Below, in pieces: positions 44,378 to 52,124 of a stretch of DNA of 64,000 bases; the stretch's first letter is position 1, and each line of letters begins with the position of its first letter. A program made the translations under genes and the position numbers. The notes beneath the pieces are model-generated. The model saw nothing but the letters and a program-made list of their open reading frames with translations. It was not told where the DNA came from and made no database searches. Origin of the DNA: Arthrobacter yangruifuii (GTDB lineage Bacteria > Actinomycetota > Actinomycetes > Actinomycetales > Micrococcaceae); contig NZ_VTFX01000003.1 of the NCBI RefSeq assembly GCF_009192775.1, positions 62,001 to 126,000 of the forward strand, written 5' to 3'.

Positions 44378-45634
44378 TCAGGACGTGGGCCGGTACTCGG
44401 CCAGAACCTCTTCGTTCAATGCCTCGATCCACGGCGCGAGGTCGATTTCGGGCAGTTCGGGGTACTTTTGAACCCATTCAGCCTTGGTCTTTACCCCCTG
44501 GTCATACCCTAGGTCTTCGACGATCTTGACCCACTTGGCCTGCAGCGCCGTGAAACGCTCGACCGTTGCCGCCGGGTCCTCGATGCCTTCCGGTGCGTTG
44601 GCCTTCAGATCGGCCAGCACGCTTTCGTGGTGCGTGTCGATCTTCTTCTGCATGGCGGTGTCGGCCTCGTGGAACACGATGCCATCCTTTGCACCTTCAC
44701 TGAAGAACTGGTGCTGCTGCTTGATGTAGCCGCTGAACATTTCCTCCATGAAGGCCGGGATGCCCGCGTTCATGGCGGTCTTCTGGCTTTCGGAGAGGTC
44801 CTCGTAGAACACTCCTCCGGCGTCGACGGAGACGCTGTTCCATCCGGGGAGGTTGACCGAGGTGTAGTTCTTTCCTATGTCGGAGAGACCCAGGCCGAGC
44901 ATGTCCACCTCGCCTCCCATGAAGCAGTCCACGATGCCGCGTTCAAAACCCTCGTAGATTTCGGCGCCGCTCAGTGAAACCGGGACCATGCCGAGATTCT
45001 CCGCTTCAGCAGAGTAGGCGGCTCCGCCGACCCTTACCCGTTTGCCGGCAGCTGCTTCCAAACTGTCCACTGGCTTATTGCAAAGCAGCTGATAATTATC
45101 GAAGTGCTGAAAGCGCGGTATGACCGGATGCAGGCCGAATTCTTCCTGCTCGGCGGCAAGGCCGGGTTCCGTAAGGCCGAATTCGATCATGGCGCCGGCG
45201 GACGCCAGGACACCCACCACCGGACGGGTGTCGCCTCCAATGCCGAGCCGGGAGGCCCAGCCGTCAACGGGGAAGTCTGCGGGAGTAAACGCCGGACCGA
45301 CAAACCCAACATCCATGATTCCGTCGGAAAGTGCAGCTGCGAGTTCGGGCTGTTTGACTACGGAGTCGCCGTAGTTCCACTCGAACTCCATGCTCCCGTT
45401 GGACGCCTCGGTGGTGGCATCACCGAAGGCGACCATGGCTTTGGTGAAGATATGGTCCGGGCCGTAGGGGGCGGAGGCCGCGACGGTGAGCTCCTGCTCG
45501 GGACCACCTGCTGAAGAAGCGGATCCGGAGCCGCCGCAGGCGGCGAGTAAGCCAACGGCGCTGACGCCCGCCACGATAGATAGTGTTCGGTGCCCCTGCT
45601 TACTTGCCGGGCGGATTGCTGTGAAAATTCCCAA
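44378..45634 (-). CDS. dctP: TRAP transporter substrate-binding lipoprotein
   Basis: 418 residues from a TTG at 45632-45634 with GGGAGGAAG five bases upstream; an ATG 39 bases earlier is in frame but has no ribosome site. The lipobox is LLAAC. Residues after it follow the DctP fold: TVAASAPYGPDHIFTKAMVAFG, KPVDSLEAAAGKRVRVGG, the substrate-carboxylate Arg in KRVRVGG, and FEWNYGDSVVKQPELAAAL. It should bind an organic carboxylate, the likely import route for the island's substrate. Operator-like sites lie 135-220 bases upstream. Confidence 0.92.
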   Translation of the reverse strand: MGIFTAIRPASKQGHRTLSIVAGVSAVGLLAACGGSGSASSAGGPEQELTVAASAPYGPDHIFTKAMVAFGDATTEASNGSMEFEWNYGDSVVKQPELAAALSDGIMDVGFVGPAFTPADFPVDGWASRLGIGGDTRPVVGVLASAGAMIEFGLTEPGLAAEQEEFGLHPVIPRFQHFDNYQLLCNKPVDSLEAAAGKRVRVGGAAYSAEAENLGMVPVSLSGAEIYEGFERGIVDCFMGGEVDMLGLGLSDIGKNYTSVNLPGWNSVSVDAGGVFYEDLSESQKTAMNAGIPAFMEEMFSGYIKQQHQFFSEGAKDGIVFHEADTAMQKKIDTHHESVLADLKANAPEGIEDPAATVERFTALQAKWVKIVEDLGYDQGVKTKAEWVQKYPELPEIDLAPWIEALNEEVLAEYRPTS

Positions 45635-45768
45635 TGTCTTCCTCCCTGGGAGTTGGCCGCTGGGGCGGCCCATGGTTTTGGTGTTGTGGCACTGCGGCCG
45701 GCAACCACTTCGTTGTGGAATGCAACGTTTAGGTCCGTAGATGTGATATTTGTCACGAACCTACCATA

Positions 45769-45778
45769 GTGTCGACAG
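45769..45778. promoter_or_regulatory. GntR operator-like site 5
   Basis: GTGTCGACAG (context CATA-GTGTCGACAG-AATG), core TGTCGACA perfect, about 135 bases upstream of the dctP start. Confidence 0.6.
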
Positions 45779-45841
45779 AATGTATCCTAGTTTTCCCAGA
45801 TATGCCGATTTGACGGTTTTCGGCGAGCCAAACCTATAACT

Positions 45842-45851
45842 AAGTCGACAC
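45842..45851. promoter_or_regulatory. GntR operator-like site 6
   Basis: AAGTCGACAC (context ACT-AAGTCGACAC-TCTTG), 73 bases from site 5. Pairs of sites also occur at 32251/32313 (62 bases apart), about six or seven helical turns in each case. Confidence 0.55.
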
Positions 45852-45999
45852 TCTTGCTGCGTGTGTCGCCAACTGACCGGGCAAACCGGGCATCAAACTG
45901 GTGGGGGAAGGGCTCCAAGGCCTCCCTGTAAAGCAACCGGCGTCTCTTTTTGGGCGTCCGGCGGCTTGCCTACGGTGTCCCTAAGGACAAGGAGGGGCC

Positions 46000-46387
46000 A
46001 TGCGAATAGTCGTGGGCAGCATCTTCGGCGAGGACCAGGACAAGGCATTGGATTTTTACACCCGGGTGCTGGGCTTCCAGGTGCGGGCCAACGTTCCGAT
46101 GGGCGGTTACCGCTGGCTGACGGTCGGCAATCCGGGGGAGGACGGCGGCATTGAATTGTCCTTGGAGCCCAATGCGCATCCTGCCGTGGTGCCGTTCCAA
46201 GAGGGCCTGGTTGCGGACGGAAGTCCCTTCACCAATTTTCGAGGTGGAGGACGTCCAGGGGGAATATGAACGGTTGCTGGCCCTGGTGTGCAGTTCACGC
46301 AGCCGCCGGAGCAGCGGGCCCATGACTACCGCCGTGTTCGCCGATACCTGCGGCTATGTGCTACAGATGGCCGCGAACAGCGGATAG
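46000..46387 (+). pseudogene. Decayed VOC/glyoxalase-family gene (copy of the gene at 47831)
   Basis: The first ~80 residues follow the intact paralogue closely (SIFGEDQDKALDFYTRVLGF against SVFVEDQDRALDFYTRVLGF). An extra T in the AATTTTCG run near 46240 shifts the frame, after which VEDVQGEYERL and later GPMTTAVFADTCGYVLQMA are seen in another frame, with a further pair of compensating shifts near 46290. It is not expected to make a working protein. Confidence 0.88.
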
Positions 46388-46416
46388 GGGATACCACCAC
46401 GTAGACCCGGACGGTC

Positions 46417-46717
46417 TTAGAACCGGAACAGCGAATTGATGTCCTGTTTGGCATCATCCACATACACGCTGGTGCGTTCGTCGAAAACGCTGACCAGATC
46501 CTTTAACTGGGCCGAATCGGGCAGGACGGATCCGTAGGACCAGGCCAGATCGGTGCCTTCCTGACAGGCGGCAACGGACATTAGGAGGCCGTGCCTGGTA
46601 GGGACAGACGGAATGTCTGAGGGACGGATGCAGGGCGTCCCAGTAGCCAGTTGGCGCGGATGTGCCGCTGCGTAGGTTCAAAGCGCAGCTCGGCCAGGTT
46701 TCTTCAGAAGGAGGGGT
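46417..46717 (-). pseudogene. Decayed, internally deleted DUF427 gene (copy of the gene at 48237)
   Basis: The last ~60 codons match the intact DUF427 paralogue (SLFRF and stop, VYVDD near the end, the ERTSV stretch), then similarity drops after a short frame-shifted block around 46575. The next recognisable piece near 46690-46715 matches the paralogue's N-terminal region, so the middle ~450 bases are gone. It joins the LMF fragment directly. Confidence 0.85.
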
Positions 46718-46816
46718 GGCCGCGTTAAGAAAAGCGACCAGGTACACGGCGGCGATGCCGCGCTGCAGGACCTGCCGGGCGAATTCATAGCCCTCGGCGC
46801 TGAACCACTCCATGGC
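46718..46816 (-). repeat. Right copy of 99-bp direct repeat (LMF 5' fragment)
   Basis: Encodes MEWFSAEGYEFARQVLQRG and ~12 further residues of LMF, starting at 46811-46813, then breaks off into the decayed DUF427 gene. It matches 26153-26251 with 5 mismatches in 99. It is the right boundary of the island and, on its right, the LMF fragment's natural upstream region (toward the PIG-L gene) appears to be retained. Confidence 0.9.
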
Positions 46817-46945
46817 CAACCAGCCTAGCTCCCGCTGCGGTCCTCCGCGTCCAGTCTTCGAATGCGCGGCCGGTTCCTTCCGGAAGCTGCCCGTCCTAGG
46901 CTGGGACGGTGGCAGGACTCCAGAGAGCCGCAGGAGGTACCGGAC

Positions 46946-47752
46946 ATGACGGGCCCGCACGTGCTTGCCTTGGTTGTCGCGCATCCTGATGATGATGCGT
47001 ACGGGCTGGCCGGAACGGTGGCGCTGCACGAAGACGAACCGGAATTCCGCTTTGTCCTGGTCCATGCGACCGACGGCGGCGCCGGGCAGATCGATCCGGC
47101 CTACCCTCCGGTCAGTGAACCGCTCGGTCGGATCCGCCGCCGGGAGACCGACGCGGCGTGGACCGCGCACGGCAGGCCTCCGGACCGCCACGAGTGGCTG
47201 GACTTCGAGGACGGTGCGGTGGCGCAGGTCCCCTTCGAAGATTTGATGCAACGGATCGGCACCATCCTGTCCGAGGAACGCCCCGACGTCGTTGTCACCT
47301 TCGGCCCCGACGGACTCACCGGGCATCCGGACCACATTGCCGTCGGTGCCGCCACGGACACGGCGTTCGCGCAGCTGTGCAGCGACGGCGGCCGCGGGTT
47401 CCGGCGGCTGCTGCATGGAGGGGTGCGCCGTTCCACCTGGGACCTGTGGAACCGGGCCCGGATCCGGCGCGGACTTCCGCCGTGGGACGAGCACCGGGTA
47501 TATGACCTCCGCCCGATCCCGGATGAGCAGATCGGCGTCGAGGTGGACGTGAGCGGCGTGGCGCACCGGGTGGTGGCGGGCCTGTTGGAACACCGGACCC
47601 AGCGCCATGTGCTGTCGCCCGGGGTGCCTCCGGACGTGGACGGTGATGCCCGCTGGAGCCGCACCGTCGGATCCGAGATGCTGGCCATTGCCTGGCCGCC
47701 GCGGCCGCCGGGGGCTGCAGTCCTCGGTGATGTTTTCGAGGATCTGGAGTGA
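46946..47752 (+). CDS. PIG-L family deacetylase
   Basis: 268 residues from the ATG at 46946 with CAGGAGGT seven bases upstream; the frame open to 46862 is not needed. The LmbE/PIG-L zinc motifs are AHPDDDAYG near residues 11-19 and HPDHIAVG near 130-137, so a zinc-dependent N-acetyl-glucosamine-type deacetylase is likely. In actinobacteria such enzymes include MshB and Mca of mycothiol metabolism, but this one is not clearly either. Confidence 0.87.
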   Translation: MTGPHVLALVVAHPDDDAYGLAGTVALHEDEPEFRFVLVHATDGGAGQIDPAYPPVSEPLGRIRRRETDAAWTAHGRPPDRHEWLDFEDGAVAQVPFEDLMQRIGTILSEERPDVVVTFGPDGLTGHPDHIAVGAATDTAFAQLCSDGGRGFRRLLHGGVRRSTWDLWNRARIRRGLPPWDEHRVYDLRPIPDEQIGVEVDVSGVAHRVVAGLLEHRTQRHVLSPGVPPDVDGDARWSRTVGSEMLAIAWPPRPPGAAVLGDVFEDLE

Positions 47753-47830
47753 AGTACCCAGCCGCATCCCGCCGCCCATGCCGGGGCAGGCGGGAGAGCG
47801 GCTGGACAGCAATGAAGAACAGGAGCGGAC

Positions 47831-48220
47831 ATGAAGATCGTGGTGACGAGCGTTTTCGTGGAGGATCAGGACCGGGCACTGGACTTCTATACCCGGGTGC
47901 TGGGTTTCGAGAAGCGTGTGGATGTTCCGGCCGGCGGCGCGCGGTGGCTCACCGTGGGCACAGCCGGGGAAGAAGGCGGCGTGGAACTGCTGCTTGAACC
48001 CGCCGGCCATCCCGCCGTGGCGCCGTTCACGCAGGCACTGGTGGCGGATGGAATTCCGTTCACGTCCTTCGAGGTGGACAACGTCCAGGAGGAATACGAC
48101 CGGCTCCGGGACCTGGGGGTCGATTTCACCCAGCCGCCGGTCCGGATGGGACCCATGACGACGGCGGTGTTTTCGGACACGGTGGGCAACCTCATCCAGA
48201 TTGCCGGCAATAACGGTTAG
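47831..48220 (+). CDS. VOC/glyoxalase-family protein
   Basis: 129 residues, ATG with AGGAGC upstream. It is a small vicinal-oxygen-chelate protein (RALDFYTRVLGFEKRVDVPAGG; PMTTAVFSDTVGNLIQI). A metal site of the usual His/Glu type is only partly evident, so it may be a lyase, dioxygenase relative or ligand-binding protein. It is the intact homologue of the broken gene at 46000. Confidence 0.85.
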   Translation: MKIVVTSVFVEDQDRALDFYTRVLGFEKRVDVPAGGARWLTVGTAGEEGGVELLLEPAGHPAVAPFTQALVADGIPFTSFEVDNVQEEYDRLRDLGVDFTQPPVRMGPMTTAVFSDTVGNLIQIAGNNG

Positions 48221-48236
48221 ACGGCGGCAGGATTCG

Positions 48237-49055
48237 TCAGAACCGGAACAGCGAAGTGATGTCCTGCCGGACGTCGTCCACATACACGCTGGTGCGTTCG
48301 TCGAAAAAGCTGACCAGGTCCTTCAGCGGGGCGGAATCGGGCAGGACGGTCTCGTAGGACCAGGCCAGGTCGGTGCCCTCCGCCCGGTCCGTGACGGACC
48401 AGTAGGACGCGGTGCCCTTGTACGGGCAGACCGAATGCTTCAGAGAGGAGCTCAGGACGTCCCAGTCGACGTCGTTCCGCGGAAAATAGGTGCGGGGCGG
48501 GAGCATGGTCTCGTAGACGAACAGCGGCTCGCGGGTCTCCGCCAGCAGTGTCCCGCCCAGGTGGACCCGCACACTGCGCGAAGACGGCACGGCGTCCACG
48601 CGGTGGAACGGGTCCCGGGGATGGCCCCGGACCTCCTGGTCCTCTTCCAGCCAGCGGTCAAAAGCAGCAAAATCCAGCAGCACGTGGCCGGCGAGGTCCG
48701 GATCCTCCGCCCGGAAACCAGCCCCGGGCAGGTCATGGGATCCGGCGCGCAGGTCCAGTACCTGCCCCGGGGCAGTGTGCGCGGCGAACGGGTAGCGCGG
48801 GTCCATCAGGGCATCCGGCGGCACGGCGGCCAGCGGGTCCTGCTCCGGCGCATCCGCGGCCGCCAGCTCCGCGGCAATGTCCCGGTCCGGAACGGCGTAG
48901 AGGGGGGTGACCCGCCGGGGTTCATAGGCCAGCAGCGCGTGGGTGGAGTCAACCACCGTGGTGTTGCCGAGCTGGGCCCGTATGCGCCGCGGTGTTGGTT
49001 CGTACCGCAGCTCGGGCAGGGTTTTCCAGAAGGTGGGGCTGATCTGCAGTGCCAT
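48237..49055 (-). CDS. DUF427 family protein, two domains
   Basis: 272 residues from the ATG at 49053-49055. It has the DUF427 pattern twice: TTVVDSTHALLAYEPRRVTPLYAVP with LDFAAFDRWLEEDQEV in the first half and VHLGGTLLAETREPLFVYETMLPPRTYFP with SVCPYKGTASYWSV in the second. No function is established for the family. It is convergent with the VOC gene, and a decayed copy is at 46417. Confidence 0.87.
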   Translation of the reverse strand: MALQISPTFWKTLPELRYEPTPRRIRAQLGNTTVVDSTHALLAYEPRRVTPLYAVPDRDIAAELAAADAPEQDPLAAVPPDALMDPRYPFAAHTAPGQVLDLRAGSHDLPGAGFRAEDPDLAGHVLLDFAAFDRWLEEDQEVRGHPRDPFHRVDAVPSSRSVRVHLGGTLLAETREPLFVYETMLPPRTYFPRNDVDWDVLSSSLKHSVCPYKGTASYWSVTDRAEGTDLAWSYETVLPDSAPLKDLVSFFDERTSVYVDDVRQDITSLFRF

Positions 49056-49103
49056 ACGCCCAGTGTCTTGCGGCACGGAAACCGATTCAAGGGGTTGCAG
49101 AAA

Positions 49104-49140
49104 CTGCGGAAGGCCGGCCCCGAGGGCCGGCCTTCCGCAG
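49104..49140. terminator. Perfect 17-bp hairpin after hxlA
   Basis: CTGCGGAAGGCCGGCCC (49104-49120), loop CGA, and the exact complement (49124-49140), 37 bases past the hxlA stop. It is the likely end of the hxl operon on the minus strand. Confidence 0.8.
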
Positions 49141-49176
49141 CACGTCCGGCAGGGCACCGGCCGGGGCTCCGCTCAT

Positions 49177-49800
49177 CTAGCTGATGGCGGCGCGCAGTTC
49201 CTTTGCCGCCAGGGCGGGATCGTCGGCGCTGTAGATGCCGCCGCCGACGACGGCGACGTCGGCTCCGGAGGCCTGCACATCGGCAACGGTCGCCAGCTTC
49301 ACGCCGCCGGCGACGGAGAACGCCACACCGGCTGCCTTGCCTGCGGTGAGCAGGGTGTTGAGGTCGTAGCCGTCCTGGGCCTGCTCGTCGAGGCCGGCGT
49401 GGAACTCCACGAACTCGGCGCCCAGGTCGGTGACTTCCTTGGCGCGGGCCGCCTTGTCATCAACGCCGATGAGGTCCACGACGACGCCCTTGCCGTGGGC
49501 CTTGCCGGCCTTGATGGCTCCGGCGATGGTGGAATCATCGGCAACGCCGAGCACCGTCACGAGGTCGGCGCCTGCCTTGAAGGCGATGTCGGCTTCAAGC
49601 TCGCCGGCGTCCATGGTCTTGAGGTCGGCGAAGACAATCTTGTCCGGGTGGGCTTCCTTGATGGCCGTCACGGCGGAAAGTCCGGCGTTCTTGACCAGCG
49701 GGGTGCCCAGTTCAATGATGTCGACGTACTCGGCAACCTTCCCGGAGAGTTCGAGGGCATCTTCGACGGTCAGTACGTCCATGGCGAGTTGCAGTTTCAT
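49177..49800 (-). CDS. hxlA: 3-hexulose-6-phosphate synthase
   Basis: 207 residues, the usual length. It has the orotidine-5'-phosphate-decarboxylase-like barrel features: LQLAMDVLTVEDAL, VDIIELGTPLVKNAG, VFADLKTMDAGELEAD and VAGGVKLATVADV. It condenses formaldehyde with ribulose 5-phosphate in the RuMP pathway. AAAGGAAACACC precedes the ATG. With hxlB it gives formaldehyde assimilation or detoxification. Confidence 0.94.
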   Translation of the reverse strand: MKLQLAMDVLTVEDALELSGKVAEYVDIIELGTPLVKNAGLSAVTAIKEAHPDKIVFADLKTMDAGELEADIAFKAGADLVTVLGVADDSTIAGAIKAGKAHGKGVVVDLIGVDDKAARAKEVTDLGAEFVEFHAGLDEQAQDGYDLNTLLTAGKAAGVAFSVAGGVKLATVADVQASGADVAVVGGGIYSADDPALAAKELRAAIS

Positions 49801-49847
49801 GGTGTTTCCTTTGATAGCTGGGAAGGGAAGTTGGTGTGGGGCACGCG

Positions 49848-50444
49848 CTATTCGAGGTTGGCGTGCCGGGGCCAGAGGTCCTCGGCGGGGGTGCCGTCGG
49901 ACTTCCAGAGGGTGTTGAAGACGGCGTCGAGCACCAGGAGCAGTGCCTGCTCGAAGAGGCTGCCGGAGTACTGCCGGGACGCCGTGCCGCTGTGATCGGT
50001 TTTCTGCGCGGCAGGGATGACCACCACGCGGTGTGCGGTTTCCGCCAGCGTGGAATCGCCGTCGGTGGTCAGGGCAGCCACCCGGGCGCCGGCCGAGAGG
50101 GAGGTCTGTGCCGCCGCGACGGCACCGGCCGTGCTGCCGGACCCGGAGGCCACCACCAGCAGGTCGCCGGAACCGATGGCCGGCGTGGTGGTTTCGCCCA
50201 CCACGTGCACGGTCAGTCCGAGGTGCATCAGGCGCATGGCGTGCATGCGCAGGGCGAGGCCGCTGCGGCCGCCGCCGGCCACGAAGATCCGTTTGGCCTG
50301 CCGGATTTCGGCCGCCAGTGCTGCCAGCTGGTCCTCCTGCAGGCCGTCTGCCGCTGTGGCGAGTTCGTCCAGGATGAGACGCAGGCTGTCCCGGACCGCA
50401 GGGTCCGTCACGGTTTCAGCCGCGGCGGCGGTGTGTTCCGGCAT
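49848..50444 (-). CDS. hxlB: 6-phospho-3-hexuloisomerase
   Basis: 198 residues from the ATG at 50442-50444, overlapping the SDR stop as TGATG. The SIS-domain signs are FVAGGGRSGLALRMHAMRLMHLG, VGETTTPAIGSGDLLVVASGSGST and the late QYSGSLFEQALLLVLD. It converts hexulose 6-phosphate to fructose 6-phosphate, the second RuMP step, next to hxlA (47 bases). Confidence 0.93.
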   Translation of the reverse strand: MPEHTAAAAETVTDPAVRDSLRLILDELATAADGLQEDQLAALAAEIRQAKRIFVAGGGRSGLALRMHAMRLMHLGLTVHVVGETTTPAIGSGDLLVVASGSGSTAGAVAAAQTSLSAGARVAALTTDGDSTLAETAHRVVVIPAAQKTDHSGTASRQYSGSLFEQALLLVLDAVFNTLWKSDGTPAEDLWPRHANLE

Positions 50445-51271
50445 CAGTTGCTGCCTCCCTGGGCTTCCACGGCCAGCGGCTGCCACTGCTCCCAGGACGC
50501 GAGCCGGGACTCGTAGTCCGCTTTGGCGATAGCGAGCGGGGCTTCGCCGAAGAAGGCCCGCAGCGGGGGATTCTCGGCGTCGACGATGGTGAGGATCGGC
50601 CCGCGGGTGGCATGCGGGTCCCCGGGCGCAGCCGCGCGGCTCGGACGGTTGGCGGCCTGCTCCCGGACGCCGTCGTAGGCGGGAAGGGGCTCGGCATGCT
50701 TCGCGGAGCTGCCGCTCCAATCGGTGGAGAAGCCGCCCGGTTCGATCAGGGTGACCTTGATCCCGAAGCCGGCAACCTCCTGGGCCAGTGACTGGCTCAG
50801 CCCTTCAAGCGCCCACTTCGAGGCGTGGTAGATGCCCACGGACGGGAAGGCGGAGATGCCGCCGATGGAGGAGACCTGGATGATGTGGCCGCTGCCTTGG
50901 GCACGCAGGTACGGCAGGGCGGCCTGGGTGACCCAGAGTGCTCCGAAGAGGTTGGTTTCAATCTGGCCGCGTGCTTCGGCCTCGGAGAGTTCCTCGACCA
51001 TGCCGAACTGACCGTACCCGGCGTTGTTGATGACGACGTCGAGCCGGCCGAAGTGCTCCTGCGCCTGCCGGACGGCGGCGAAGACCGCGTCACGGTCCGT
51101 GACGTCGAGCGAAAGCGGCAGGACCCGGTCGCCGTAGGTGTCCGCCAGTGCCGTGAGGCTGTCCGTGCTGCGGGCCGTGGCGGCCACCGAGTCGCCGCGT
51201 TCCAGGGCGGCTTCCGCCCATTCGCGGCCGAAGCCGCGCGATGTTCCCGTAATGAACCAGATCTTGCTCAT
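50444..51271 (-). CDS. Short-chain dehydrogenase
   Basis: 275 residues from the ATG at 51269-51271. SDR motifs: TGTSRGFGREWA near residues 8-19, NNAGYGQFG, SSIGGISAFPS and YHASKWALEGL. It resembles the oxidoreductases with an N-terminal TGTSRGFG often paired with nothing else. It is translationally coupled to hxlB, which is unusual for an RuMP operon. Confidence 0.87.
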   Translation of the reverse strand: MSKIWFITGTSRGFGREWAEAALERGDSVAATARSTDSLTALADTYGDRVLPLSLDVTDRDAVFAAVRQAQEHFGRLDVVINNAGYGQFGMVEELSEAEARGQIETNLFGALWVTQAALPYLRAQGSGHIIQVSSIGGISAFPSVGIYHASKWALEGLSQSLAQEVAGFGIKVTLIEPGGFSTDWSGSSAKHAEPLPAYDGVREQAANRPSRAAAPGDPHATRGPILTIVDAENPPLRAFFGEAPLAIAKADYESRLASWEQWQPLAVEAQGGSN

Positions 51272-51324
51272 GCTGTGCTCCCTGCTAAGTGTGGTGCCGA
51301 AACTGCGTGCTTGACCAAAAGCGG

Positions 51325-51990
51325 TCAGTCGGCGCTGATCTGGCGGCGGAAGGTGTCCCGGCCGCGGTGGAGATCCCACAGGACGCCGGCAAGGGCGTCC
51401 GGATCCTTCTCGGGATCGCCTTCAATGATGCGGCCGCCGATGATGAGCTGCGATACGTGGATGCCTTCCTCGCCGAGGACCTCGTGGAGCAGCTGGGCAT
51501 AGGCCGCCTGGCCGGCGAAGGCCACCGAGGTTCCGGTGACGCCGCGGCCGGGCTTCACGGCGGAGCCGCCGTTGACGAAGAGGATGGTGCCGCGGTTTTC
51601 ACCGAGGAACCGCATTCCGGGCAGCACCTGGTGGACCGCGGCAACCGGACCGTAGATGGAGAACTCGACGGGACCCACCAGGTCCGCCGGGGTGGTCTCG
51701 AGGACGGGCCGCATGAAGTCCTTCTGCGGCAGCGGGCTGTACTGCAGCACCTCGACCGGGCCGAGGGTCTCGGCGGCGGCCTCAAGGGCGGCGGCGATGG
51801 ACTCCGGTTTGCGGACATCGGCAGCGAAGCCGCGGGCCTGGATGCCGGCCTTCCCGAGGTCTTCCGCCAGCGCGTCCAGTTTGGCCTGGTTCCGGGAAAT
51901 CAGGGCCACCGAGAATCCCTCCGCGCCGAATCGCCGTGCGACGGCGGCCCCGAGGCCCCGCCCTGCTCCAATGATCGCGATTGTTGTCAT
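51325..51990 (-). CDS. SDR-like NAD(P)-binding protein
   Basis: 221 residues. The loop is IGAGRGLGAAVARRFG near residues 7-22, but the usual YxxxK is not clear: AFAGQAAYAQLLHEVL carries a Tyr without the Lys four residues on. It may be an atypical or non-catalytic SDR. It lies 53 bases before the next SDR on the same strand, so likely first gene of the hxl operon. Confidence 0.78.
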   Translation of the reverse strand: MTTIAIIGAGRGLGAAVARRFGAEGFSVALISRNQAKLDALAEDLGKAGIQARGFAADVRKPESIAAALEAAAETLGPVEVLQYSPLPQKDFMRPVLETTPADLVGPVEFSIYGPVAAVHQVLPGMRFLGENRGTILFVNGGSAVKPGRGVTGTSVAFAGQAAYAQLLHEVLGEEGIHVSQLIIGGRIIEGDPEKDPDALAGVLWDLHRGRDTFRRQISAD

Positions 51991-52073
51991 GGGAAAGGGA
52001 ACCCGTTAGGCGCCCGAATAATTCCGGGTCCCGGCCGCAGAGGCGGGAAATGGAGGAATACAGCACTTAAACC

Positions 52074-52107
52074 AACGATGCCCCGGCCTTTTTGCCGGGG
52101 CATCGTT
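52074..52107. terminator. Rho-independent terminator after the hydrolase gene
   Basis: AACGATGCCCCGGC (52074-52087), loop CTTTTT, GCCGGGGCATCGTT (52094-52107): a perfect 14-bp stem, 18 bases past the stop of the minus-strand hydrolase gene and before the promoter of the SDR gene. Confidence 0.82.
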
Positions 52108-52124
52108 GTCACGGGAGGCAGTGG

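Larger units (their letters stand above)
45635..45999. other. Intergenic region upstream of dctP
   Basis: About 365 bases, AT-richer than the surroundings between 45735 and 45860. It contains two operator-like sites (45769-45778 and 45842-45851) and no other recognised gene. The sequence right of 45860 shows nothing identifiable before the decayed VOC gene at 46000. Confidence 0.5.

Noticed and set aside
26153-46816. Reading the flanking repeats as phage or integrative-element attachment sites
   Set aside because: The repeats are coding sequence of LMF, no integrase or tRNA gene is in the window, and the length fits homologous recombination better.
46454-48283. Long minus-strand frame (609 codons) spanning the PIG-L and VOC genes
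   Set aside because: It is antisense to well-supported genes and has no family features apart from the LMF fragment that it crosses. High-GC DNA creates such mirror frames.
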